Positions 42,880 to 51,126 of a stretch of 64,000 nt of DNA are shown here, piece after piece. Every line of letters begins with the position of its first letter. Position 1 is the first letter of the stretch. The notes beneath the pieces were generated by a model. The model did no database searches and was not told where the DNA came from. It saw only the letters and a list, made by a program, of their open reading frames with translations. Made by a program: the position numbers and the translations under genes. This DNA is from Hymenobacter mucosus (GTDB lineage Bacteria > Bacteroidota > Bacteroidia > Cytophagales > Hymenobacteraceae), in NCBI RefSeq assembly GCF_900188255.1, contig NZ_FZNS01000006.1, forward strand, positions 248,001 through 312,000, in the 5' to 3' direction.

Positions 42880-43359
42880 TTAGGGTTGCACAATCAGCAC
42901 GGAAGCGTAGGCTGCAACTCCTTCGCGACGGCCCACAAAGCCTAGTTTTTCAGTGGTAGTGGCCTTAATGCTGATGTCGTCTGCGTCAATGCCCATTACC
43001 TCAGCCAGCACCCGCTGCATTTCCGGGATGTGGGGGTTTACCTTGGGCGCTTCAAGGCAGATAGTGGAGTCGATATTGGAAATGGAGTAGCCGCGCTCCT
43101 GGAGCAGGCGCACTACCTCGGCCAACAGCCGCTTGGAGTCGATGCCCTTGTACTGCGGGTCGGTATCGGGAAAGTGGAACCCAATATCGCGCAGGTTAGC
43201 GGCCCCCAGCAGGGCGTCGCAAATCACGTGAATAAGCACATCGGCATCGGAGTGGCCTAGGGCGCCGTGGGTGTGAGGAACTTGGATGCCGCCGAGCCAG
43301 AAGGGGAGGCCCGCCTGCAACTGGTGAACGTCGTAGCCGAAGCCGGTACGGATTTTCAT
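42880..43359 (-). CDS. ispF: 2-C-methyl-D-erythritol 2,4-cyclodiphosphate synthase
   Basis: IspF cyclises CDP-methylerythritol phosphate in the non-mevalonate isoprenoid pathway. From the ATG at 43359 the 159-residue protein shows the metal ligands D10 and H12 in Y-D-V-H-Q and H44 in L-I-H-V. It also has the family stretch H-S-D-A-D-V and the late A-T-T-T-E-K-L-G-F-V-G-R. The upstream 15 codons of the open frame are off-family. It stands alone, divergent from the TetR gene. Confidence 0.95.
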   Translation of the reverse strand: MKIRTGFGYDVHQLQAGLPFWLGGIQVPHTHGALGHSDADVLIHVICDALLGAANLRDIGFHFPDTDPQYKGIDSKRLLAEVVRLLQERGYSISNIDSTICLEAPKVNPHIPEMQRVLAEVMGIDADDISIKATTTEKLGFVGRREGVAAYASVLIVQP

Positions 43360-43542
43360 GGAGTCGAAACGATGGGTAAACGATGGAGCAGCAAGGTACA
43401 ACAACCCACGCCACTTACCGGAAACGGACTGCCCTGCGCCGTACCAAGAAAAAAAGTTGGGCTTGTCTAAAGTAAAAGGGCAGCGTGTTCGTCAGAGGAA
43501 AGAGTACGCCTCCAAGTCGGGAAATTAAATAGCAAAAAAGTG

Positions 43543-43574
43543 ATGGAAACTTTGAACACATTAAAAGTTTCCAT
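43543..43574. promoter_or_regulatory. Inverted-repeat operator in the TetR gene promoter
   Basis: ATGGAAACTTT (43543-43553) and AAAGTTTCCAT (43564-43574) are exact complements with ten bases between them. The repeat covers the -33 TTTG and ends just before the -7 box, the arrangement expected of a self-regulating TetR operator. The binding protein is inferred to be the product of the next gene. Confidence 0.65.
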
Positions 43575-43584
43575 AGTACCTTTG
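43551..43584 (+). promoter_or_regulatory. Promoter for the TetR-efflux operon
   Basis: TTTG at 43551-43554 and TACCTTTG at 43577-43584 are separated by 22 bases. The ATG of the TetR gene is only 11 bases after the -7 box, so the leader is very short. The promoter lies within the inverted repeat at 43543-43574. Confidence 0.7.
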
Positions 43585-43595
43585 CTTCCGCAGAC

Positions 43596-44210
43596 ATGGA
43601 AATAAAAGACCGAATCTTACTAGCAGCCCAGTCCCTGTTTATCCGCAATGGGATAAAGAGTGTATCGATGGATGACATAGCCACCCATCTGGGCATCTCG
43701 AAAAAGACACTGTATAAATGGTTTGACAACAAAGACCAGATTGTGTCAGCCGTTATTTCTAGCCACTTACATGGCGTGCAGGGCGAATGCGAAGGCATCA
43801 TTATACAGGCGCAAAACGCCGTGGATGAGATGCTGCAAATGATGAGCTGGACGGAACGTCAATTCTCGGGAATGAACCCCACCGCTCTTCACGACCTCCG
43901 CAAATACTATCCGGTTGCTTGGGACTTATTTCACGCGCACAAGAACAAGTACATCCTCAATCAAATTCAAGCCAACCTGCGCCGGGGAGTAGCCGAAGGC
44001 CTCTACCGTTCCGACTTGGATGTAGAGGTGCTCTCACGCCTCCGTTTATCGCAAATAGATGCGCTTTTTGACCCCGATGTATTCCCACATACCGAGTTTG
44101 AACCGCTCCGAGTGCAGATGGCCTGCAACGAGCATTTCCTGCTGGGCATGGTGACTCTGAAAGGCCACAAGCTCATTAATGAGTACCGTCACGTGACGGA
44201 AGAAGAATAG
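43596..44210 (+). CDS. TetR/AcrR family repressor
   Basis: A 204-residue DNA-binding regulator. The N-terminal helix-turn-helix (about residues 20-45) reads S-V-S-M-D-D-I-A-T-H-L-G-I-S-K-K-T-L-Y-K-W-F, a typical TetR pattern. The rest is an all-helical ligand-binding and dimerisation domain. It is the first gene of a unit with TolC, membrane-fusion and RND genes (30 bases to the next start). Its own promoter holds an inverted repeat, so it probably represses itself and the pump until an inducer binds. The inducer is unknown. Confidence 0.9.
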   Translation: MEIKDRILLAAQSLFIRNGIKSVSMDDIATHLGISKKTLYKWFDNKDQIVSAVISSHLHGVQGECEGIIIQAQNAVDEMLQMMSWTERQFSGMNPTALHDLRKYYPVAWDLFHAHKNKYILNQIQANLRRGVAEGLYRSDLDVEVLSRLRLSQIDALFDPDVFPHTEFEPLRVQMACNEHFLLGMVTLKGHKLINEYRHVTEEE

Positions 44211-44239
44211 AACTAGCTCCATCACCCGCTTTCCTGTAT

Positions 44240-45934
44240 ATGAAGAAGAACCTACGCGTGTTGCTGCTGGCTGCCGGGTCGGGCCTATTGGCTCCTGCTG
44301 GTACCGCCCTAGCGCAGACGCCCACGGCCACTCGGCCGGGCCTCAGCAACCAGTTAGCCGCAGTGGACAACATGCCTCTGTCGTTGCAACAGGCCGTTGA
44401 TTACGCTATCAAGAACAAGTCGTCGTTGCTGGCTACCCGCCTGGGCGAGCAGACGGCTAAGGCGCGGGTAGGAGAAATTCGGTCGGCGGGCTTGCCCCAA
44501 GTAAACGTAGCCGCCAACCTGGCCGACAACTTCAAACTCCAGAAAAGCTTAGTAGACTTCGGGGCTTTTGCCGGCGGTAACTCAGCTACCACGCTCACGC
44601 CCAGTGATATTGCGGCCGCTCAAAGTGGTCAGACGGTAAACCTGGGAACAGTTACGCTACCCGCCGAGCCTGTACCCCCACAAGCTCTGGCCTTCGGACT
44701 GCGCCACGCTGGTAACACCAGTGCTTCGGTATCGCAGCTGCTGTTCGATGGCTCGTATCTGATTGGCTTGAAAGCCGCGAAGGTGTATGAGCAACTCGCG
44801 CAAAAACAAACCCAGCAGGCGGAAATTGACGTGGTGGAGCAGGTGAGCAAAGCCTACTACAGCACGCTGGTAGCTCGTGAGCGGCTGCAGTTGTTAAGCC
44901 GCAACGTGCAGCGCCTCGACACTATCCTGTACCAGACCAACCAAACCTTTAAGGCTGGTTTTGCCGAGAAGCTGGACGTGCAGCGCCTGCAAGTACAGCG
45001 CAACAACTTGGTAGTGGAGCAGCAGAAAGCTCAGCGCCTCACCGAGTTGAGCGTAGCCCTGCTGAAATTCCAGATGGGTCTGCCCCAAGATCAAACGGTA
45101 CAACTCACCGACTCGCTGAGCGCAGCGGTAGTAGATGCAGGCTCTCTGCGCCAGCGCTTAGGCGTAGCCAACCTCGCCACGGGTGCAGGGGTTACGGGCT
45201 TAGGCGGGGTGCCAAATGCGCCAGCACCTACTGCAACCAACACGCCTGAGCAGAACCGCCAAGATCAACAAACGGCCCTCAGTGGTGCCCGCACTGGCCA
45301 GCTGGCCGCCGCCTTCAACTATAACAACCGTATTGAGTTTTCGACGCTGGAAACGCAGCAGGCCTTGGCTGGCCTGGACCTGGCTAACCGCCGGGCAGGC
45401 GCGTACCCCCGCCTAGTGGCTACGGCGGCCTATGGTTTTACGGGTTCGGCCAACAACCGTCGTGACTTGTTTGCTTTCCGCGGGCCCGACTCGCGGGCGG
45501 CCAACGGCTTCCCCAACCAGAATTGGTTTGGTTTCGGCAACGTGGGCCTGAGCCTAAATATTCCGGTATTTGATGGCTTCCGCCGCAAATATCTGGTGCA
45601 GCAGGCCCGTATTGCGCAGCAGACGATTGAGCGTGGCTTCGAAACCCTGCGCCAGAGCATTGATTTGCAGGATGCGCAAAGCCGCACGACGCTCATCAAT
45701 GCCTTGGATGTGCTGGACAACCAGCGCGCTAACCTTGACCTAGCTGATGAAGTGGCCCGGGTGTCGCGCATCAAGTTTAAGGAAGGAGTAGGCTCCAACA
45801 TTGAAGTGGTAACGGCCGAAACCTCCCTCCGCGAAGCGCAAACCAACTACTACTCTGCGCTGTACGATGTGCTGGTGGCTAAAGTAGACCGCGACAAGGC
45901 TACGGGTGAGTTGTACAACCAAGCCAAGAAATAG
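44240..45934 (+). CDS. TolC family outer-membrane efflux protein
   Basis: The outer-membrane channel of a tripartite efflux pump, 564 residues. A signal peptide covers about residues 1-26 (ending TALAQ). The mature part has the two-fold TolC repeat: long coiled-coil-forming helices (for example the region with V-E-Q-V-S-K-A-Y-Y) separated by short barrel strands. A low-complexity loop rich in Ala/Pro/Thr/Asn/Gln (about residues 315-350) is an addition. It follows the TetR gene and precedes the fusion protein and pump. Confidence 0.92.
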   Translation: MKKNLRVLLLAAGSGLLAPAGTALAQTPTATRPGLSNQLAAVDNMPLSLQQAVDYAIKNKSSLLATRLGEQTAKARVGEIRSAGLPQVNVAANLADNFKLQKSLVDFGAFAGGNSATTLTPSDIAAAQSGQTVNLGTVTLPAEPVPPQALAFGLRHAGNTSASVSQLLFDGSYLIGLKAAKVYEQLAQKQTQQAEIDVVEQVSKAYYSTLVARERLQLLSRNVQRLDTILYQTNQTFKAGFAEKLDVQRLQVQRNNLVVEQQKAQRLTELSVALLKFQMGLPQDQTVQLTDSLSAAVVDAGSLRQRLGVANLATGAGVTGLGGVPNAPAPTATNTPEQNRQDQQTALSGARTGQLAAAFNYNNRIEFSTLETQQALAGLDLANRRAGAYPRLVATAAYGFTGSANNRRDLFAFRGPDSRAANGFPNQNWFGFGNVGLSLNIPVFDGFRRKYLVQQARIAQQTIERGFETLRQSIDLQDAQSRTTLINALDVLDNQRANLDLADEVARVSRIKFKEGVGSNIEVVTAETSLREAQTNYYSALYDVLVAKVDRDKATGELYNQAKK

Positions 45935-46034
45935 AAGCTAGGCGTCAGAAGCTAGGAGCTAGCAGCTTCTGACCCAGCCGTTCCGCCATCAACGTCTAGC
46001 TCCCAACTCCTTGCTATAAGCTACTAGCTTCTCC
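45931..46034. repeat. Short repeats and hairpin between the tolC-like and fusion-protein genes
   Basis: The gap holds two direct copies of AGAAGCTAGG (45933 and 45947) and an exact ten-base inverted repeat GTCAGAAGCT/AGCTTCTGAC (45944-45953 with 45964-45973). A partly complementary copy lies near 46020-46033. The remaining gaps of the efflux unit (about 30 bases each) lack this. It looks like a small dispersed repeat or a stability hairpin. Confidence 0.55.
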
Positions 46035-46038
46035 TCAA

Positions 46039-47160
46039 ATGAAATACGCTGCTTCTGCCTTACTCCTGACTCTGGGCCTCCTGACCGCTTGCGGCGAAAA
46101 AGACCCCAAGGCCGAGTTGGCTCAGTTGAAGAAAGAACAAGCTGCCAACCAGGCAAAAATTGCCGATTTGGAAGCCAAGACTGGCGCTAAGGCCGAGGGT
46201 GCGGCCGCCCAGACTACCCCAGTGTCGGTGATTAAAGTGGCTCCCGAAAGCTTCAAGAGCTATCTAGAGTTACAGGGTCGCGTTGATTTCGACCAGAATG
46301 CCAACGTAGCGGCCCGGGCTGCTGGTACCCTCACCAGCTTGCGCGTACAGCGCGGTGACCAAGTTCGGAAGGGCCAAACCTTGGCTACCGTGGACGCCTC
46401 CGTGCTTGACGCCAGCATTGCCGAACTGCGGACCCGCATGGACCTGGCCCGTGTGGTATATGAAAAACAAGAGCGCCTCTGGAAGCAGGAAATCGGCACC
46501 GAAATCCAGTACCTGCAGGCCAAGAACAACTATCAAGCCCTGCAGCGTAACCTGGCTTCCCTGAATCAGCAGCGCGCCCTGTATAGCGTAGTGGCACCTT
46601 TTGCCGGCACCGTGGATGACGTACTGCCTAAATTAGGTGAAACGGTGGCCCCTGGTGCCCCGGTGGTGCGGCTGCTCAGCAACAGCGGTACTGGTAAAAT
46701 CTTGGCCGATGTTTCCGAAGCCTATGCTTCGCGCATCAAAGCCGGAGACAAGGCCTTGGTAACTATTCCGGACCTGGGTGCCGAGGAACTCCCCGCCACG
46801 GTACGGGTGGTATCTAGCACCATTAACCCCACCAGTCGCACTTTCACCACAGAGCTGCGCTTAAGTAGCAACAAGGCCAGTCGGCTGCGCCCCAACATGG
46901 TGGCCAATGTGCGCATCCAAAACTACGACCGTCAGAACGCTACCGTACTCCCCGTAGACCTGGTACAGAAGGACGAACAGAATACTTACGTGCTGGTAGT
47001 AAGCGACAAAGGCAACCAAAAAGTGGCCGCTAAGCGCGTTATCCAGACCGGCAATACTTATAACGGTAAGGTGGAGGTGACCAGCGGCCTCCAACCCGGC
47101 GACCAAGTGATTTCAGCCGGCTACCAAACCCTGAACGAAGGCCAAATAGTGACGCTGTAA
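46039..47160 (+). CDS. RND efflux periplasmic adaptor (membrane fusion) lipoprotein
   Basis: The periplasmic bridge between the RND pump and TolC, 373 residues. It begins with a lipoprotein leader with lipobox L-L-T-A-C (cysteine 18). A short charged coiled coil follows (about residues 25-53). The usual lipoyl half-motifs (A-A-G-T-L-T-S-L-R-V-Q-R-G-D-Q-V-R-K-G-Q and P-F-A-G-T-V-D-D-V) surround a helical hairpin. Beta-barrel and membrane-proximal domains follow. It stands 31 bases before the pump gene. Confidence 0.93.
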   Translation: MKYAASALLLTLGLLTACGEKDPKAELAQLKKEQAANQAKIADLEAKTGAKAEGAAAQTTPVSVIKVAPESFKSYLELQGRVDFDQNANVAARAAGTLTSLRVQRGDQVRKGQTLATVDASVLDASIAELRTRMDLARVVYEKQERLWKQEIGTEIQYLQAKNNYQALQRNLASLNQQRALYSVVAPFAGTVDDVLPKLGETVAPGAPVVRLLSNSGTGKILADVSEAYASRIKAGDKALVTIPDLGAEELPATVRVVSSTINPTSRTFTTELRLSSNKASRLRPNMVANVRIQNYDRQNATVLPVDLVQKDEQNTYVLVVSDKGNQKVAAKRVIQTGNTYNGKVEVTSGLQPGDQVISAGYQTLNEGQIVTL

Positions 47161-47191
47161 CCAGCGTTACTTAACGTCAAGAATCAAAGCC

Positions 47192-50100
47192 ATGCAGGAT
47201 TTAGAGAAAGAGTTTGGGCCAACCAGTTGGTCTATCAATAACAAAACCAGCATTTACATCATTACGGTGCTGCTGTGCGTGGCGGGAATTTTTGCCTACA
47301 TCAAGCTGGGCAAAGAGAAATTCCCCGACATCGTAATCCCGCGCATCATCGTGGCTACCATTTACCCTGGTACCTCGCCGGCCGACATTGAGAACCTAGT
47401 GACGCGCCAGCTTGAGAAAGAGCTGAAAAGCGTAAACGGGGTTAAGAAAATCAACTCCACCTCCAACCAGGACTACTGTATCGTTGATATTGAGTTCAAC
47501 TCGGGGGTAGACGTGCAATATGCCAAGCAGCTTATCAAGGATGCGGTGGATAAGGCCGCGCCCGAACTGCCGAACGATTTGCCTTCCCCGCCCACGGTAA
47601 ACGAGGTGAACATCTCGGAGCAGCCCATCATGTTCGTGAACCTGAGCGGTAACCTGCCGGCAGTACAGCTCAAGAAGTACGCCGACGACTTCCAGGACAA
47701 GATTGAGGCCCTCCCCGAAATTACCCGCGTGGATATTGTGGGTGCCCTCGACCAGCAGGTAAACGTGGATGTAGACCTAAACAAGCTACGCGCCTCACGT
47801 CTGGGCTTCTCCGACATCAGCAATGCTATTGCCCGTGAAAACGTAACTATTTCGGGCGGCTCCATTGATGTCGGCTCTCAGAAGCGTGCCGTGCGTGTGG
47901 CTGGCCAGTACGTGCGCGCCGAGGACATTGCCGACATTCAGGTAAAGAACCTCAACGGCGCTGCCGTGCGCCTCGGGGATATTGCTACCGTGCAGGATGG
48001 CTTCAAGGACCGGGAATCGTATGCTCGTCTTGATGGCAAGCCTGCCATTACTCTGAACGTAGTAAAACGCCAGGGCGAAAACCTGATTGACGCCTCCGAT
48101 AAGATCAAAGCACTCATTGCCGAGTCGGAGAAAACGCTGCCCAAGGAACTGAAGGTGACCGTAACCGGCGACACCTCCAACGACACCCGCGTAACCCTGC
48201 ACGACCTGATTAACACCATTGTTATCGGCTTCCTGCTAGTAACGGCCATCCTGTTGTTCTTCATGGGCACTACCAACGCTATGTTCGTGGGCCTGTCGGT
48301 GCCGATTTCGATGTTCCTAGCCTTCCTGATTATTCCGGGCTTCGACTTCTCGCTGAACATGATTGTACTCTTCGCCTTCCTACTGGCGCTGGGTATTGTA
48401 GTGGACGACGCCATTGTGGTAATTGAAAACACGCACCGCCTGCTGCACGAGCACCCTGAACTGAGTACCGAGAAGGCTGCCAAGTTTGCGGCTGGTGAAG
48501 TGTTTGTACCCGTATTGGCGGGTACGCTTACGACGGTGGCGCCCTTCGTGCCTCTCATGTTCTGGCCTGGCATTGTGGGCTCGTTCATGTACTACCTGCC
48601 CGTAACGCTCATTATTACCCTGATGTCGTCGCTGGTAGTAGCCTTCATCATGAACCCGGTGTTTGCCGTGAGCTTCATGGAGCGCGAGGAGCACTTCGAA
48701 GAAGACCTGCACAGCAAACCCAAGCTGAGCAAAGGCCTCAAAATTGCCGTAGGCGTACTGGTGGTACTGGGCATTCTGTTCAACGTGCTGGCTCTTGGAG
48801 CAACGCCTGAGGTTGGGCCCGACGGTGAAACCAGCGGCCTGCTGGGCCACTTCATCGGCAACATCTGCCTGGCCCTGGCCGGGTTCATCCTGCTCGACAA
48901 GTTTGTGCTGGTGAAGATGATTGCCTGGTTCCAAACCCGCGCCCTGCCGAAGTTTCAGAATGGCTACGCCAGCCTGGTACGTTGGTCCATCAATCACCCG
49001 GCGCTGGTAATGATTAGCGTAGTGGTGCTCTTCATCGGCTCGTTTATCGCCATCGGCATGCGCAGCCCGAAGGTGGACTTCTTCCCCAAAGGCGACCCGA
49101 AATTCATCTACACCTACCTGAAAATGCCGGTGGGTACTCGCGTAGAAATCACCGACTCTATTACCAAGGTGCTGGAAAACCGCATCTATGGCGTGATTGG
49201 GCGCAACAACCCCGATGTGGAATCGGTGATAACCAACGTGGCCATCGGCGCTGGTGACCCCGGTGACGTTTCCTCGGCGAGTGGTACGGCTATGTCGAAC
49301 ATGGGCAAGGTGGCCGTGGCCTTCAAAGAACTGAGCGACCGGACCGGCCCAACCACTGGCACCTACATGGATAAAATCCGGGAGGTAGTGAAAGGTATTC
49401 CCGGCGCCGAAATTTCGGTAGACCAGGAGGCCAGTGGCCCGCCTCAGCAGAAGCCTATTGCCATCGAGGTTATCGGCGATGATTACCCTACGTTGGCTAA
49501 GCTTTCGAAGAAGGTAACCCGCTACGTTGACTCGCTCAACATTGGTGGCGTAGAAGCCCTGCGTTCCAACCTGGAAGACCGCAACCCCGAAATTGCTGTG
49601 AACATCGACCGTACCCGCGCTAACCGGGAAGGCATCAGCACCGGCCAGATTGGTTTGGAAGTGCGGACGGCCATCTACGGCTCGGAAGCCAGCAAATTCA
49701 AAACCTCTGACGATGAGTATCCCGTGCAGGTGCGCTACGCCAAGCCCTACCGCAACGATGTGGACGCCATCATCAACTCCCCGCTGACCTTCCGCGACGC
49801 CACCGGCGCCGTGCGTCAAGTGCCTATTTCGTCAATTGCCCAGGTAAGCTACGGCTCCACCTACGGCGGTATCCGACGCAAGGACACGAAGCGTGTGATT
49901 ACCATCTCGTCTAACGTGCTCAACGGCTACACTGGCCCCGACGTGGTAGCTAATATCCGGACGGCCCTTAAGTCGTTCCCCACGCCCGCTGGCTACACCA
50001 TCAAGATGGGTGGTGCTGAAGAAGACCAAAAGGAAACGACCGACTTCCTGCCCATGGCTGGCCTAGGGGCTCTGGCCCTCATCTTCCTGATTCTGGTAAC

Positions 50101-50668
50101 GCAGTTCAACTCGTTCAGCAAGCCGGTTATCATTCTTTCGGAAGTACTGTTCTCCATTGCGGGCGTGTTCTGGGGACTGGCCATTACGGGCATGAACATC
50201 AGTATCGTAATGACGGGCGTGGGTATCATTGCCCTGGCCGGTATTGTGGTGAAAAACGGCATTCTGTTGGTGGAATTCACCGACATTCTACGGGCTCAGG
50301 GCATGCCCCTGCGTGAAGCCATTGTGCTAGCTGGCCGCACCCGCCTCAACCCGGTAATCCTGACGGCTACGGCCGCCACACTGGGGTTGATTCCGCTGGC
50401 TATCGGTCTGAACATTGACTTCTACGAGCTGTTCGCGTCCGGCAACCCGCACTTCTTCATCGGTGGTGAGTCGGTAGTGTTCTGGGGCCCGCTGGCCTGG
50501 ACTATCATCTTCGGCTTGGTGTTTGCGACTGCCGTTACCCTGTTGGTAGTGCCTGTAATGTATCTGCTGAGCGAAAGCCTGAAGCTGCGCGTGAAAAAAA
50601 CGCCCGATGCTCCTGCTACTACGGATGAAGTAGAAGCCGCTAGACCTCCGGTTCTGGCCGAATACTAA
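47192..50668 (+). CDS. RND family efflux pump, inner-membrane permease
   Basis: The proton-driven pump of the tripartite system, 1158 residues. The two-fold RND layout is clear: a first membrane helix (about 20-38), a large periplasmic part, helices 2-6, then the second half with another periplasmic part and helices 8-12. The intramembrane acidic pair of helix 4 is D405/D406 in G-I-V-V-D-D-A-I-V-V-I-E-N. Between the halves (about residues 508-590) two extra hydrophobic segments occur that E. coli AcrB lacks, explaining the length. The substrate cannot be told; the layout is of the hydrophobe/amphiphile type rather than the CusA metal type. The unit ends here with no clear terminator. Confidence 0.92.
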   Translation: MQDLEKEFGPTSWSINNKTSIYIITVLLCVAGIFAYIKLGKEKFPDIVIPRIIVATIYPGTSPADIENLVTRQLEKELKSVNGVKKINSTSNQDYCIVDIEFNSGVDVQYAKQLIKDAVDKAAPELPNDLPSPPTVNEVNISEQPIMFVNLSGNLPAVQLKKYADDFQDKIEALPEITRVDIVGALDQQVNVDVDLNKLRASRLGFSDISNAIARENVTISGGSIDVGSQKRAVRVAGQYVRAEDIADIQVKNLNGAAVRLGDIATVQDGFKDRESYARLDGKPAITLNVVKRQGENLIDASDKIKALIAESEKTLPKELKVTVTGDTSNDTRVTLHDLINTIVIGFLLVTAILLFFMGTTNAMFVGLSVPISMFLAFLIIPGFDFSLNMIVLFAFLLALGIVVDDAIVVIENTHRLLHEHPELSTEKAAKFAAGEVFVPVLAGTLTTVAPFVPLMFWPGIVGSFMYYLPVTLIITLMSSLVVAFIMNPVFAVSFMEREEHFEEDLHSKPKLSKGLKIAVGVLVVLGILFNVLALGATPEVGPDGETSGLLGHFIGNICLALAGFILLDKFVLVKMIAWFQTRALPKFQNGYASLVRWSINHPALVMISVVVLFIGSFIAIGMRSPKVDFFPKGDPKFIYTYLKMPVGTRVEITDSITKVLENRIYGVIGRNNPDVESVITNVAIGAGDPGDVSSASGTAMSNMGKVAVAFKELSDRTGPTTGTYMDKIREVVKGIPGAEISVDQEASGPPQQKPIAIEVIGDDYPTLAKLSKKVTRYVDSLNIGGVEALRSNLEDRNPEIAVNIDRTRANREGISTGQIGLEVRTAIYGSEASKFKTSDDEYPVQVRYAKPYRNDVDAIINSPLTFRDATGAVRQVPISSIAQVSYGSTYGGIRRKDTKRVITISSNVLNGYTGPDVVANIRTALKSFPTPAGYTIKMGGAEEDQKETTDFLPMAGLGALALIFLILVTQFNSFSKPVIILSEVLFSIAGVFWGLAITGMNISIVMTGVGIIALAGIVVKNGILLVEFTDILRAQGMPLREAIVLAGRTRLNPVILTATAATLGLIPLAIGLNIDFYELFASGNPHFFIGGESVVFWGPLAWTIIFGLVFATAVTLLVVPVMYLLSESLKLRVKKTPDAPATTDEVEAARPPVLAEY

Positions 50669-50792
50669 ATTTTGCTGCGGCGCTTGCAACCATTTCTCGG
50701 CTGTGCGGCCTCTTTCGCCCGAAAGGGCGCGGAGCCCCAGCCGGGGACCCGACGCCTACCTTTCATCGTTCTCCCCGTTTCTGTCGTTTCTC

Positions 50793-51050
50793 ATGCTAGT
50801 TACTGCAACGACCCCCAAAACCATTCAGCAGCAGGTGCTGCGTATCATCAGCAAGCGCAAAGCCATTAAGGCGCGGCGCCTGCGTATCGGCAGCAACCTC
50901 AGCAACGAGCTGGGTTTCGACACCGTGGATGTCGTAGATATCATCTTGGAGCTGGAGCGCAATTTCCACATTACTATCCCCGACGAAGTACCCCTGGCTA
51001 CTGTAGGCGACTTTGTGGATTATGTAGTATCGCACGCGAAAGCCGCGTAA
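50793..51050 (+). CDS. Acyl-carrier-protein-like protein lacking the modifiable serine
   Basis: An 85-residue protein with the acyl carrier fold pattern. Aligned by eye with E. coli AcpP, its L-G-F-D-T-V-D-V-V-D-I-I (residues 40-51) matches L-G-A-D-S-L-D-T-V-E-L-V. The serine that carries phosphopantetheine is replaced by threonine (T44). The later I-P-D-E and D-F-V-D-Y segments match too. The first 30 residues are basic, unlike ordinary acidic AcpP. The start at 50793 is chosen because the frame upstream (from 50703) is proline- and arginine-rich and off-family. A GAAA-capped hairpin (50716-50729) lies in the probable leader. No fatty-acid or polyketide gene adjoins it. It may be a pseudo-carrier or a regulatory protein. 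Confidence 0.7.
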   Translation: MLVTATTPKTIQQQVLRIISKRKAIKARRLRIGSNLSNELGFDTVDVVDIILELERNFHITIPDEVPLATVGDFVDYVVSHAKAA

Positions 51051-51126
51051 CACGTCCTCGCTCCTACACGCAAAAGGCCCCATAACCTAGGTTATGGGGC
51101 CTTTTGCGTGTAGGAGCGAGGACGTG
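51051..51126. terminator. 76-bp perfect palindrome filling the space between two convergent genes
   Basis: The two 38-base arms are exact reverse complements, centred between 51088 and 51089 on CCTAGG, with no loop. The left edge touches the TAA of the carrier-like gene (51048-51050) and the right edge touches the TAG of the DUF1232 gene (51127-51129). AAAAGGCCCC and GGGGCCTTTT near the centre make it a two-way terminator. Confidence 0.9.

Noticed and set aside
42108..42959. Open frame of 283 codons on the plus strand
   Set aside because: It is antisense to the M28 peptidase gene and part of ispF, both of which have clear motifs.
48380..49819. Long open frame of 479 codons on the minus strand
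   Set aside because: It lies wholly inside the RND pump gene, has no family resemblance and is rich in His, Gln and Arg as expected of an antisense frame in GC-rich coding DNA.
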